DNA of 64,000 nucleotides from Reddybacter sp041622675 (GCA_041622675.1 JBFJYH010000005.1:1-64000); one strand, 5' to 3'; shown: positions 24,892 through 34,469, counted from the first letter of the stretch. Made by a program: numbers and translations. Notes: a model not told the origin generated them from the letters alone.

Positions 24892-25734
24892 TTAGGTGGT
24901 GATACGTTGCGGGTGAGTGTAGACCATATGCCGGCCACTGCGGGCAAAGCCGACGAGGGTAATGTTGACTTGCTCGGCGAGTCGTACGGCGAGGCCAGTG
25001 GGGGCCGATACAGCAACCAACATACCAATGCCCATTACTCCAGCCTTTAGGACTAGCTCGTAACTGGCGCGACTGGAAATTAGCACAAAACGATCATTTG
25101 TCGCTGAGTCGGATTGTTTACACACCGCGCCATAAAGTTTATCTAACGCGTTGTGGCGGCCGACGTCTTCTCGCAATAATTCGATATTGCCATTGCTATC
25201 ACATAGGGCCGCGCCGTGAACCGCACCGGTCATGGCTTGTAATGGCTGTTGGCTTTCAAGCTGGGCTACAGCGGTTTCAATGGCACTGTGGCTAAAGGTT
25301 TGCTGAGCTGCAACAGGCCCTGGTTGACGAATGGCCTGTTCCAGTGATTCTGCACCGCACAGGCCGCAACCGGTGCGCCCGGTCATATTGCGTCGTGCCG
25401 CTTTTAATAGGGCAAAGCGTTCGTTACTGATGGTCATTGACACTTCAATGCCGTCATCGAGACTGCGTATTCTCAGGTCGTAGAGTTGCTGGGGGTTTTC
25501 GATAATGCCTTCAGTGAGGCTGAAGCCCAAGGCAAAATCTCCCAGCTGAGTTGGCGTGGCCATCATGACAACATGGGAGATACCGTTGTAGACCAATGCC
25601 ACAGCGACCTCTTCGATCAGTTGATCGTGCACCGGTGTAATGACACTTTGGCGCCAGTCGCTTGCGGTAAAAGAGGTGCTCACGGGGGGCGTGAGCACCT
25701 CATCGCTAGCCGATGGTAGGATTGCTTTCATCAC
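24892..25734 (-). CDS. fdsC: Formate dehydrogenase accessory sulfurtransferase FdhD/FdsC
   Basis: This 280-residue protein inserts sulfur into the molybdenum cofactor of formate dehydrogenase. The active-site loop GRTGCGLCGAES near residues 118-129 has the CxxC pair of FdhD. The family blocks ALVYNGISHVVMMATP and LLREDVGRHNALDKL are present. Its start lies inside the fdsA coding region (29-bp overlap), which points to coupled translation. Length is normal. Confidence 0.93.
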   Translation of the reverse strand: MMKAILPSASDEVLTPPVSTSFTASDWRQSVITPVHDQLIEEVAVALVYNGISHVVMMATPTQLGDFALGFSLTEGIIENPQQLYDLRIRSLDDGIEVSMTISNERFALLKAARRNMTGRTGCGLCGAESLEQAIRQPGPVAAQQTFSHSAIETAVAQLESQQPLQAMTGAVHGAALCDSNGNIELLREDVGRHNALDKLYGAVCKQSDSATNDRFVLISSRASYELVLKAGVMGIGMLVAVSAPTGLAVRLAEQVNITLVGFARSGRHMVYTHPQRITT

Positions 25735-28579
25735 GCCGTCGTACTTTTTTTAGCAGCCCCTGTTGCTGTTCATTAAATGCCTGTTGGCGTTCCTGCCATG
25801 CCGAGGGGGCTGTCACTTTGCTGATTTGTACGGCTGTCACTTTGTACTCGGGACAGTTGGTGGCCCAGTCGGAGTTGTCCGTGGTGATGACATTGGCGCC
25901 GGATTCTGGAAAGTGGAAGGTGGTGTAAACCACGCCGGGTTGTATGTTTTCGCTAACTCTGGCGCGCAATACGGTATCGCCAACGCGGCTTTTAATGCCC
26001 GCCCAGTCGCCATCGCTAATGCCGCGTTCCTCGGCATCGTGGGGGTGGAGTTCGATAATATCTTCACTGTGCCAGCGATTATTTTCAGTGCGGCGGGTTT
26101 GTGCTCCGACATTGTACTGGCTGAGGATGCGGCCTGTGGTGAGCAATAAGGGGAACTTGCGGTTGGCGCGCTCATCGGTAGGGACGTATTCGGTGACGGC
26201 AAAGAAACCTTTGCCACGCACGAATTCGTTGATGTGCATGGTCGGAGTGCCGTCGGGAGCCTCGTCATTGCAGGGCCATTGAATACTGCCATCGGTGTCG
26301 AGTTTGTCGTAGCTAACACCGTCAAACGTGGGCATTAAACGGGAGATTTCGTCCATGATTTCACTGGGGTGGTCGTAGTGCATATCGACACCCAGTGCTT
26401 TGGCAAACCCGAGCGTTGCCTCCCAGTCAGCTAAGCCCGCTTTAGGTGGCATGGCCTGGCGGACGGGTGAAATGCGCCGCTCGGCATTCGTAAAGGTGCC
26501 ATCTTTTTCTAAAAAGGATGAGCCAGGGAAAAATACGTGGGCAAATTTGGCAGTTTCGTTGAGGAAAAGGTCTTGCACTACCAGACAGTCCAGTGATGAC
26601 AATGCAGCCTCGACGTGATGCGTATTGGGGTCTGACTGGGCGATATCTTCACCGTGACAGTAGAGGCCCTTAAATTCGCCCTCAATGGCGGCATCAAACA
26701 TATTGGGAATGCGCAGACCGGGCTCGGGGTCGAGGCCGACCTGCCAATCACGCTCAAATAACGAGCGGGTGTCACCGTCGGAAATGTGACGATAGCCCGG
26801 CAACTCGTGGGGGAAGGAACCCATATCACAGGAGCCCTGCACGTTGTTCTGGCCACGCATGGGGTTAACGCCGACGCCTTCGCGGCCGATATTGCCGGTG
26901 AGCATCGCCAGATTGGCAATGCCCATCACAGTGGTTGACCCCTGGCTGTGTTCGGTAACCCCTAGACCGTAATAAATGGCGGCATTGCCACCGGTGGCGA
27001 AGAGTCTGGCGGCGGCACGAATGTCGGCGGCGGGGATGCCGGTGATGCTCTCCGTTGCTTCGGGCGAGTGTCTGCTATCGCTGATAAAGGTACGCCATTG
27101 CTCAAACGCAGGGGTTTCACAGCGCTCGGCAATAAACGCGCCGGCTTCTAAGCCCTCGTCGATAATCACGTGGGCCATGGCGTTGATAAAGGCGACATTG
27201 GTACCTGGTCTTACGGGTAGGTGATAGTCAGCCTTGATGTGGGGGGCACCGACCAGTTCAATTTTTCGCGGGTCGACAATGATTAGTTTCGCGCCTTCAC
27301 GTAAACGTTTTTTCAAACGCGAGCCAAACACCGGGTGGGCGTCGGTGGGGTTGGAGCCCATCACCATGACCACGTCAGTTTGCGCGACGGAGGCGAAAGA
27401 CTGGGTGCCAGCAGACTCGCCCAGGGTGGTTTTCAAACCGTAGCCGGTGGGTGAATGGCAAACTCGGGCACAGGTGTCGATATTGTTATTGCCAAAACCG
27501 GCGCGCACCAGTTTTTGCACCAGCCACACTTCTTCGTTAGTACAGCGTGATGAGCTGATGGCACCGATACTGTTATTACCGTGTTTTTGTTGAATGCTAC
27601 GCATACGCTCGGCGGCAAAGCTGAAGGCTTCGTCCCAGCTGACTTCGCGCCATTCATCTTCAATGCTATCGCGCACCATGGGCGAGGTAATGCGGTCCTG
27701 GTGGGTGGCATAACCAAAGGCGAAGCGGCCCTTCACGCAGGCGTGGCCCTCGTTGGCTTTGCCGTCTTTCCAGGGGGTCATGTTGACCACGGTATTGCCG
27801 CGCATTTCGGCCTTAAAGGAGCAGCCGACACCACAGTAGGCGCAGGTGGTAATAACGCTGTGCTCGGGCTGGCCAAGTTTAATAATGGTGTTCTCGGTCA
27901 GTGTTGCGGTCGGACAGGCGGAGACACAGGCACCGCAGGAGACACAGTCAGAATCCATAAAGCTTTCTTTTTGCCCGGGGCTGACCGTCGATGCAAAACC
28001 CCGCCCGTCGATGGTCAGCGCAAAGGTGCCCTGGGTTTCTTCACAGGCGCGCACGCAACGTGAGCAGACGATGCACTTTGAGGCGTCGAAGGTGAAATAG
28101 GGGTTGGACTCATCTTTCTCGGCGTCGAGGTGGTTATTGCCTTCATAGCCGTAGCGCACCTCGCGCAAACCCACTTCCCCGGCGGTGTCTTGCAATTCGC
28201 AGTTTCCATTGGTGGGGCAGGTGAGGCAGTCGAGGGGATGGTCGGAAATATACAGCTCCATGACATTGCGTCGCAAGTCGGCGACTTTATCCGTTTGCGT
28301 GTTCACCACCATGCCGTTTTCTGCCGGTGTGGTACACGAGGCCGGATAGCCCTTGCGGCCCTCAATTTCCACCATGCACATACGGCAGGAGCCGAAGACT
28401 TCGAGACTGTCTGTAGCGCAGAGCTTGGGCACTCTAATGCCGGCTTCGGCAGCGGCGCGCATGACCGACGTGCCCTCGGGCACCGATACGGCAATGCCGT
28501 CGATATTCAGAGTGACCGTTTCATTCGACAGGCTGGCGGGGGTGCCGTAGTCTTTTTGGGGTTCGTAAAATTGCAACAT
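25706..28579 (-). CDS. fdsA: NAD-dependent formate dehydrogenase alpha subunit
   Basis: This 957-residue subunit oxidises formate to CO2. The N-terminal part has a [2Fe-2S] ferredoxin domain (CRMCMVEIEG, SCTTPAENG), then a His-Cys cluster site, two 4Fe-4S motifs (CIVCSRCVRACEE and CVSCGACVSACPT), and from about 240 the molybdopterin oxidoreductase domain with CAYCGVGCSF. The catalytic Cys is in ARVCHSPTGYG, replacing the selenocysteine of FdhF. The C-terminal domain binds the guanine dinucleotide cofactor. It is followed by fdsC with overlap. Confidence 0.96.
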   Translation of the reverse strand: MLQFYEPQKDYGTPASLSNETVTLNIDGIAVSVPEGTSVMRAAAEAGIRVPKLCATDSLEVFGSCRMCMVEIEGRKGYPASCTTPAENGMVVNTQTDKVADLRRNVMELYISDHPLDCLTCPTNGNCELQDTAGEVGLREVRYGYEGNNHLDAEKDESNPYFTFDASKCIVCSRCVRACEETQGTFALTIDGRGFASTVSPGQKESFMDSDCVSCGACVSACPTATLTENTIIKLGQPEHSVITTCAYCGVGCSFKAEMRGNTVVNMTPWKDGKANEGHACVKGRFAFGYATHQDRITSPMVRDSIEDEWREVSWDEAFSFAAERMRSIQQKHGNNSIGAISSSRCTNEEVWLVQKLVRAGFGNNNIDTCARVCHSPTGYGLKTTLGESAGTQSFASVAQTDVVMVMGSNPTDAHPVFGSRLKKRLREGAKLIIVDPRKIELVGAPHIKADYHLPVRPGTNVAFINAMAHVIIDEGLEAGAFIAERCETPAFEQWRTFISDSRHSPEATESITGIPAADIRAAARLFATGGNAAIYYGLGVTEHSQGSTTVMGIANLAMLTGNIGREGVGVNPMRGQNNVQGSCDMGSFPHELPGYRHISDGDTRSLFERDWQVGLDPEPGLRIPNMFDAAIEGEFKGLYCHGEDIAQSDPNTHHVEAALSSLDCLVVQDLFLNETAKFAHVFFPGSSFLEKDGTFTNAERRISPVRQAMPPKAGLADWEATLGFAKALGVDMHYDHPSEIMDEISRLMPTFDGVSYDKLDTDGSIQWPCNDEAPDGTPTMHINEFVRGKGFFAVTEYVPTDERANRKFPLLLTTGRILSQYNVGAQTRRTENNRWHSEDIIELHPHDAEERGISDGDWAGIKSRVGDTVLRARVSENIQPGVVYTTFHFPESGANVITTDNSDWATNCPEYKVTAVQISKVTAPSAWQERQQAFNEQQQGLLKKVRRRDESNPTIG

Positions 28580-28626
28580 AGTGTTTACCTCTCGGTGGGT
28601 TTGGTAGTGCTCAGTAAGTGAGCTCC

Positions 28627-30156
28627 CTAGCCACCGAAGTCTTCGGGAAAGTGTTTAATGGCACTGCGCACGGGGAAGGGCGTCAAGCCACCCATGGCGC
28701 ATAGTGAGCCAAATTCCATCGTTTCACACAGATCTTCCAGTAATATTAGATTGTCATCGCGCTGTTCGCCTGCGCGAATTTTGTCAATCACCTCGACGCC
28801 CCGGGTAGAGCCAACTCGGCAGGGGGTGCACTTGCCGCAGGACTCGACCACGCAGAATTCCATGGCAAAGCGCGCCTGTTCAAGCATATCGGCATTTTCG
28901 TCAAACACGACTACACCGCCGTGGCCGAGCATGGCCTTGGCGGCGGCAAAGCTTTCATAATCGAGGCTAATATCCAGAGCCGACTCGGGTAAATAGGCAC
29001 CGAGGGGGCCGCCAACCTGTACCGCTTTAATTGCTCTACCGCTGAGTGTGCCGCCGCCGAAGTCTTCGAGCAAGCTGCGTAGAGTGTTGCCAAAGGCCAG
29101 TTCTACGATGCCGCCGCGCTTAATATTGCCCGCCAACTGCATGGGCAGGGTGCCGGTGGAGCGGCCAACGCCAAGGCTTTTATAGTGAGCTGCACCCTTT
29201 TCGAAAATGCTCGACACCGAGGCCAGAGTGAGCACATTGTTAATGACGGTGGGTTGGCCAAACAGACCAACAATGGCGGGTAGCGGTGGTTTGGCACGCA
29301 CCATGCCGCGCTTGCCCTCAAGGCTGTCGAGTAGGGAGGTCTCTTCACCGCAAATATAGGCCCCAGCACCGAGGCGTACCTCTAAGTCAAAGTGCTTGCC
29401 GCTGCCAGCGATGTTGTCACCCAAATAACCTGCTGCATAGGCATTGGCTAGTGCGGATTTCAAGACGTCGTGGGCCTTGGGGTATTCCGAGCGCAAATAA
29501 ATATAGCCTTGCGTGGCGCCGACTGCTAGCCCGGCAATTGTCATGCCCTCTATCAATTGTAGGGGGTCGGCCTCCATTAACAGGCGGTCGGCAAAGGTAC
29601 CCGAATCGCCCTCATCGGCGTTGCAGACAATATATTTTTGTTGGGGCGGGGTGTCGTGCACGGTTTGCCATTTAATCCCGGCGGGGAAAGCTGCTCCACC
29701 ACGACCTCGCAGGCCAGATTCTTTGACCTCATCGACAATAGCCTGGGGCTGCATGGCTAAGACGCGTGTCAGACCGGCATAGCCACCGTGAGCTTTGTAG
29801 TCGTCGACACTGAGAGGGTCGATAATGCCGGCGCGAACAAAGTTGACGCGCTGCTGGTTTTTTAAATAGGGGATGTCTTCGGTGAGGCCCAAAGCGAGAT
29901 GATCGCCCTTGCCTTCTAGAAAACCGGCGTCGAACAGGGCGCTAACGTCTGTGTCGGTAACAGGGCCGTAGGCAACGCGCCCTTTGTCGGTGGCAACTTC
30001 AACCAGAGTTTCGAGCCAGAACAAACCACGGGAGCCGTTGCGTACAAGGTTGAGCGCAATATTGCGTTTGGCGGCCTCGGCGCTAATTGCCTTGGCCACG
30101 GCATCGGCACCCAGAGCACAAGCGGTGGTGTCGCGGGGGACATAAACAGTAATCAT
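28627..30156 (-). CDS. fdsB: NAD-dependent formate dehydrogenase beta subunit (NuoF-like)
   Basis: The 509-residue protein carries the NADH and FMN sites. The N-terminal part is thioredoxin-like; the NuoF-type core has RGRGGAAFPAGIKW, then GAGAYICGEETSLLDSLEG, and the 4Fe-4S motif SCGKCTPCRVGSTRG with a later Cys in DLCETM. It hands electrons from the alpha subunit to NAD+. Its ATG overlaps the fdsG stop by one base, and a 47-bp gap leads to fdsA. Confidence 0.95.
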   Translation of the reverse strand: MITVYVPRDTTACALGADAVAKAISAEAAKRNIALNLVRNGSRGLFWLETLVEVATDKGRVAYGPVTDTDVSALFDAGFLEGKGDHLALGLTEDIPYLKNQQRVNFVRAGIIDPLSVDDYKAHGGYAGLTRVLAMQPQAIVDEVKESGLRGRGGAAFPAGIKWQTVHDTPPQQKYIVCNADEGDSGTFADRLLMEADPLQLIEGMTIAGLAVGATQGYIYLRSEYPKAHDVLKSALANAYAAGYLGDNIAGSGKHFDLEVRLGAGAYICGEETSLLDSLEGKRGMVRAKPPLPAIVGLFGQPTVINNVLTLASVSSIFEKGAAHYKSLGVGRSTGTLPMQLAGNIKRGGIVELAFGNTLRSLLEDFGGGTLSGRAIKAVQVGGPLGAYLPESALDISLDYESFAAAKAMLGHGGVVVFDENADMLEQARFAMEFCVVESCGKCTPCRVGSTRGVEVIDKIRAGEQRDDNLILLEDLCETMEFGSLCAMGGLTPFPVRSAIKHFPEDFGG

Positions 30157-30626
30157 TACTTCCCCTCCAGCGCACTAATCAGGGTATCGAAACGCTCGGG
30201 TGTAACACGGGCGTATAGCTCGTCACCAATTTGCACCGAGGGTCCACAGGCACAGTTCCCCAAGCAGTAAACTGGCTCAAGGCTCACCGAGCCATCAGCT
30301 GTTGTGCCACCCAGTTCGGTGGCCAATGTGGTGGTTGCATGTTGCTCAAGCTCACGGGCGCCGACCGCCTGGCAGGCCTCGGCGCGACAAATTTGTACGG
30401 TGTGCTGACCCATGGGTTCGGTATGAAAATGGTGATAAAAGCTAATGACACCGTGTACCTCGGCGCGGGACAGGCTTAGAGCTTGCGCGATAGCAGGTAC
30501 CGATTCGGCGGGCACATAGCCCTCTATATGCTGAATTTCATGGAGTATTGGCAACAGCGCGCCGGGTAAATCTTTGAGACGATCAATAATAGCGTCAATC
30601 GCGGGGTTATCGCTTGCTGGGCTCAT
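30156..30626 (-). CDS. fdsG: NAD-dependent formate dehydrogenase gamma subunit (NuoE-like)
   Basis: This 156-residue subunit has a thioredoxin-like fold with a [2Fe-2S] cluster. The four cysteines stand in CRAEACQAVG and CLGNCACGPS. It is the first gene of the fds operon; the promoter must lie in the 130 bp between it and the divergent UPF0016 gene. Length is normal for FdsG. Confidence 0.95.
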   Translation of the reverse strand: MSPASDNPAIDAIIDRLKDLPGALLPILHEIQHIEGYVPAESVPAIAQALSLSRAEVHGVISFYHHFHTEPMGQHTVQICRAEACQAVGARELEQHATTTLATELGGTTADGSVSLEPVYCLGNCACGPSVQIGDELYARVTPERFDTLISALEGK

Positions 30627-30820
30627 GGCTCAACTCCCGTAGAGTATTGTTGCATTGGCATTGTGAGTATGGGTGTTGTTACTCGCATATTTATGCAGTA
30701 AACAAAGCAGCAAATTATAACGCAAAGCAAAGATGATTTCTTGTAATACAGCTGAAGTTGTTGGCTGACAATACCATTCATACTTTAGCAGTTGCTATTG
30801 CCCAGTTCGAAGGGCTTGCT

Positions 30821-31105
30821 ATGATCGCCGCTATGGACTGGAAAATATTCGCGACTATTTTTGCAACCGTACTCGTCGCTGAGCTCGGGGATAAAACCCA
30901 ATTGGCAACATTGCTTTTTGCCGCCGACAAAGGCGCTAATAAGCTGACAGTTTTCTTTGCGGCATCCCTGGCCTTGGTGGTCGCCTCGGCCTTGGGTGTA
31001 CTCGCAGGTAGTATTTTAACGGCATATATCAACGAAAAAACTTTGGCTTATATCGCCGGTTTTGGGTTTATATTGATTGGTGTCTACACCTTATATCACG
31101 CTTAA
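30821..31105 (+). CDS. Half-size TMEM165/GDT1 (UPF0016) membrane protein
   Basis: This 94-residue membrane protein has one copy of the family motif ELGDKTQLATLLFA (Glu21, Asp24). Family members export Mn2+ or Ca2+ and usually have two such motifs in about 190 residues; this one has a single motif and three membrane helices. I chose the ATG at 30821 because AAGGG lies at a good distance; an upstream start at 30758 is possible. It could work as a homodimer. No second half-size gene is seen next to it. Confidence 0.82.
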   Translation: MIAAMDWKIFATIFATVLVAELGDKTQLATLLFAADKGANKLTVFFAASLALVVASALGVLAGSILTAYINEKTLAYIAGFGFILIGVYTLYHA

Positions 31106-31164
31106 TACAGCGCGTTGTGTGCAAACGAACTCGTACTAGCAGGTGGCTATTGTCACAGCCCGTT

Positions 31165-31194
31165 TTGAATAACAATAAAACAATAGTCTATACT
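31165..31194 (+). promoter_or_regulatory. Sigma-70 type promoter of the cysteine-rich gene
   Basis: TTGAAT (31165-31170) and TATACT (31189-31194) stand 18 bp apart, about 65 bp before the ATG at 31259. The hexamers are close to consensus. Confidence 0.6.
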
Positions 31195-31258
31195 GAATTT
31201 GAGCAAAAATGAGTCTCGGCAGTTTTTCAAACGATGAATCATCAGGTTAAATGACCCT

Positions 31259-32158
31259 ATGAAAAATACGGTTAAATTTTGGCAGCGTCATGACGACTGG
31301 CACGAGGCTGAAAAGGCTTGGGATGCGCGGGCAGAAAAACTGGCGACCGACTCGCCACTAAAAACCTTTAAAAAAAACCCACGGCTACCTGGCATTCGCA
31401 CCAAGACCCGCAAAAACCTTAGCTGGAAAACGCTTTCTTATCTTCACTACCACGACTACAGCGGTAAACTAGGTCGTTATTTTTGGCAGCGTCCTATAAA
31501 GCACGGTATGGGTTTACTGGTCGCGCTCTTAAAACGTCATAGTTACCGCCGGGATGGCGACTTTTTTCTCTATAGCTTAAAAAACCTTGCAGAGTTTAAA
31601 GATTTGCTCGATGCCCCAAACACCGTTCTGGTTGTCGGTTTCTCCTATTGTCACAAGCCCTTTGAATGCCCATCGGGTCGTTTCACTGATGCTTGCATTC
31701 ACGATGCCGATAGTCCTGTGTGCGGTCAGTGCTTTATTGGCAAATGTGTGCACAGTCTGCCTGATACCCAAGTGGTGCCGCTCTTTATCACTACGGTGCA
31801 CTACATTGGCGAAAAAATGATCGAAGCCCAGAAAAACTGGCCAGATCACAAGGTCGTATTTATGATTACTGCCTGTGAACTGACGTTGGAGATGTTCGGT
31901 AAGATTGGTGTTGCCGTCGACCTGCAAGGTGTAGGTGTGCGCCTCGATGGACAAATCTGCAATACGATGAAGGCCTTTGAAGCCTCTGAGATAGGCATTA
32001 AACCCGGTATGGCAATTGTCGAAGATGAAACACAGCACCGTATGATGGAGCTCTTTAGCCAATTTTCAGCAGTGGCAAGGGTAGGGTCGCCAGTTTCATC
32101 GAAGAGTGCTGGCGCTGCTAATGGCGATAATCTTATTGCGAGCGATGCAGACAAGTAG
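31259..32158 (+). CDS. Cysteine-rich protein with DUF116-like C-terminal half
   Basis: The 299-residue soluble protein has a basic N-terminus and a cluster of cysteines at 131, 137, 146, 155, 158 and 163 (including CGQCFIGKC), plus Cys206 and Cys234. The phrase VFMITACELTLEMFG followed by a GVGVRLDGQICNTMKAFE stretch resembles DUF116 proteins, which have a similar CE..L and C.NT pattern. The cysteines could bind an iron-sulfur cluster or zinc. Function is not known and the DUF116 relation is tentative. It stands alone behind its own promoter. Confidence 0.55.
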   Translation: MKNTVKFWQRHDDWHEAEKAWDARAEKLATDSPLKTFKKNPRLPGIRTKTRKNLSWKTLSYLHYHDYSGKLGRYFWQRPIKHGMGLLVALLKRHSYRRDGDFFLYSLKNLAEFKDLLDAPNTVLVVGFSYCHKPFECPSGRFTDACIHDADSPVCGQCFIGKCVHSLPDTQVVPLFITTVHYIGEKMIEAQKNWPDHKVVFMITACELTLEMFGKIGVAVDLQGVGVRLDGQICNTMKAFEASEIGIKPGMAIVEDETQHRMMELFSQFSAVARVGSPVSSKSAGAANGDNLIASDADK

Positions 32159-32372
32159 TGAAGCGGCGTTGTGGTTGTAGTAGGAGCTGTAGCGTTAGTA
32201 ATTGGCGTATTAGCTTTCGTTGAAAAAAAAAGAAAGGGTGAATTCCTCCATTCATTTTTTGTTGCTGTGTCCTCTTTATATTTGCGAATTTGCCTAGGGC
32301 TGGATCAGTCTGGCTAATTTAAAAGCTATTCGCTCATTTTGTTTAATTGGAGTAGCATGCTTGCAGTCTTGA

Positions 32373-33182
32373 ATGGATTTTAATGAGGGAAAATTTGTGT
32401 TTAATGTCTTTAGCGGAATTAAGAAAATAATAGGGTCAAGCTCTGAGGCCGAGGATTTGGCATTAGGAAAACCTTCTAATTACGAAGAAATCGCCGCTAT
32501 CAAATATTTTGATGGTTTGCATGTCAAGGTACATCGTGGAGACATTATTAGCGAGCACATTTCAAGGACGGGAACTTGGGAAGACGATCTTAGCAAGAAG
32601 CTAATTGCATTGGGTGAAAGTGGTGGCCTGATGGTGGATGTGGGCGCTAATTTAGGCTATTTCTCATTGCTATGGGCTAAGTCAAACCCTAAAAATACCA
32701 GCTATGCTTTCGAAGCTTCTCCCAGAATTTTTCCAATGCTCGCATCCAGTATTGAAACAAATAAACTGTCTAGCCAAATATTTCCGTTTGCGGTTGCTTT
32801 GGGCAATCAGTCTCAGTTTTGTGATTTTGTCCTGGGGCCTCATGAACAAACTGGGTGGGGTGGATTAGCCCTAAGGCCCGATGGTTTGAATACGACTAAA
32901 GTAATTTCACTGAAATTAGATGATTTGCTGCAGGGGCAGGATATTAAAGTATTGAAAATTGATGTTGAAGGTGCAGATACATGGGTTCTTCACGGCTGTA
33001 AAACACTACTGGAAACTAAAAAGATTAAGCATATTTTTTATGAGCAAAATTATCCGAGAATGGCTGAGCTGGGGATCGAACCTGAAGAAGCGGGCAACTT
33101 TTTAAAAGAGCTAGGGTATTGTAGTGAAAATATAACGACACTTGAAGATGATGTTGTAGAGTGGCATGCGAGCGCGACTTAA
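32373..33182 (+). CDS. FkbM family methyltransferase
   Basis: This 269-residue protein is an S-adenosylmethionine-dependent methyltransferase of the FkbM family. The SAM-binding motif VDVGANLGYF is at 88-97, followed by YAFEASPRIF and, further on, KIDVEGADTWVLHGC, the family's usual acidic motif. FkbM proteins often methylate sugars of surface glycans or natural products. There are no glycan genes next to it. The gene is AT-rich compared with its neighbours and borders a decayed gene, which suggests transfer. Confidence 0.85.
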   Translation: MDFNEGKFVFNVFSGIKKIIGSSSEAEDLALGKPSNYEEIAAIKYFDGLHVKVHRGDIISEHISRTGTWEDDLSKKLIALGESGGLMVDVGANLGYFSLLWAKSNPKNTSYAFEASPRIFPMLASSIETNKLSSQIFPFAVALGNQSQFCDFVLGPHEQTGWGGLALRPDGLNTTKVISLKLDDLLQGQDIKVLKIDVEGADTWVLHGCKTLLETKKIKHIFYEQNYPRMAELGIEPEEAGNFLKELGYCSENITTLEDDVVEWHASAT

Positions 33183-33372
33183 TCGAAAATGCTTTGCAAA
33201 GCTTATGAAATCACCAAGTTTTCCTTAGGAGGGTCAAAATTCCCAAGGTGGTGATACATTCTTATCTTGAGTGGGGCTGTATTTGTTGGGGCAAGAGGGA
33301 GACCTTGGTGATTGCTATTTTAATTATCCAGTTTCATTAGTAGCTAATCAGTTATTGTTTTAGTTGAAGCGG

Positions 33373-33732
33373 CTATAGTTCTATATTCTCCATCAAAATA
33401 GACGCGATATTTCTAAACATGGGCCGCTCAATCCAGCTACTAAAGTTGACTATACTCAGAAATTTCACAATAGGTGTCGAGAAAACATCTGTTGTAGATG
33501 GAAATGCTATCCTTTACAAGCGCTGGGAAAAGCCGAAGTTAATTATTTCAAGGTAGTAAGAGTCTAAGCACGAATCGACTTCCCGCAATTTTATTTCTTC
33601 ATTGTGGATTTGAACTCCAGATAAAAGCTGCGATGCTTGAAATGAGCAAAACTTAACTGCCTTTGGAACATTCAAGTCTGGGTCAAAGTAATTCCAACCA
33701 CTATAAAAATACTCTACTGAAAGATGGCTCCG
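33373..33732 (-). pseudogene. Remnant of a decayed gene with an in-frame stop
   Basis: On the minus strand a single frame reads protein-like for 120 codons, interrupted only by one TAA at 33516-33514. The first half reads for example VEYFYSGWNYFDPDLN and DSYYLEIINFG; after the stop it continues with STPIVKFLSIVNFSSWIERP and ends at TAG (33373). There is no start codon with a ribosome-binding site and an upstream TAG closes the frame. I do not recognise the family. The intact frame across the stop is the evidence for a former gene. Confidence 0.4.
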
Positions 33733-34199
33733 TAGCTATAGTTAGCTGGCTAACATGAGCTAATGGTTAACGAAGGTCGTCAATGAGGCGATCTGCCGAT
33801 GAAACGACTGTGGTGAGTGAGAAGGGGAGAGCACTTCGCATTATTAAATGCTTCCCAAAGGGGTCAATAGTTTCGTAGCCATTGGTGGTGGGCTGTAAGT
33901 CCACATTGGTTTGACTGTGGCGGTGCCCGGTATGGGTTTTCACGAGATCAGTTCACCTGTCATTTTTTGCCCCAAGTATTTCTTCGCAGATCACGGTCTG
34001 TGCTGGTGGGAGTGATTGATTCTACGGCCTTTGCGCCAATAGCGAACCACTGCCCTCGATGGGGCTTTAATAAGATTTTTTTCTCGTTTGAAACGCAGGA
34101 AATTTTCAATGGTTAAAGCCTGCCTGCACAATACAAATATTACTTATAACAGGTAGTTTTTTCGAACGGCTTTGTCAGTGAAAAATTCTCTAATCGCCT

Positions 34200-34228
34200 C
34201 TGAATTAGAATATTTTTGCGGACTATAC
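34200..34228 (+). promoter_or_regulatory. Possible promoter of the small membrane protein
   Basis: TATACT (34223-34228) stands about 40 bp before the start at 34269. CTGAAT (34200-34205) is a poor -35 at a suitable distance. Confidence 0.4.
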
Positions 34229-34268
34229 TGATTTTATGGGGGATTTTTACACCCCGGGGGAGGTTGCT

Positions 34269-34469
34269 ATGTTAAATCCTAATTTTAAAAATGGTCAGGT
34301 TGTTGATGTGCAAGCCGCCTTAGCCAGTTTCGTTGTTATGATGGGTTTATTGTTTCTTATTGAAGCAGCTGCAGGATTGCATACCGGTATAGCACTATTG
34401 ACCGTGTTGGTAGGGGTGGCTTGGTTTTTGTTTCGTCAGTTCCACCACCATAAAATTGCTAACCATTAG
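34269..34469 (+). CDS. Small inner-membrane protein, function unknown
   Basis: The 66-residue protein has two hydrophobic segments (about 16-35 and 38-56) and a His-rich tail (FRQFHHHK). I chose the ATG at 34269, which has GGGGGAGG just upstream; an earlier in-frame ATG at 34236 lacks such a site. It resembles small two-helix proteins of DUF2892 type only in layout. It is isolated between the scarred region and a convergent monooxygenase gene. Confidence 0.6.
   Translation: MLNPNFKNGQVVDVQAALASFVVMMGLLFLIEAAAGLHTGIALLTVLVGVAWFLFRQFHHHKIANH

Larger units (their letters stand above)
33183..34268. other. Gene-poor, scarred region
   Basis: Over about 1.1 kb there is no intact gene. It includes a decayed minus-strand reading frame (33373-33732), described separately. 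From 33740 to 34200 stop codons are frequent in all frames, and I find no repeat ends or insertion-sequence signature. The base composition varies along the stretch, consistent with an old insertion and deletion site. Confidence 0.5.

Noticed and set aside
33740..34200. Possible insertion-sequence remnant in the gene-poor region
   Set aside because: I found no terminal inverted repeats, no target duplication and no transposase motif.
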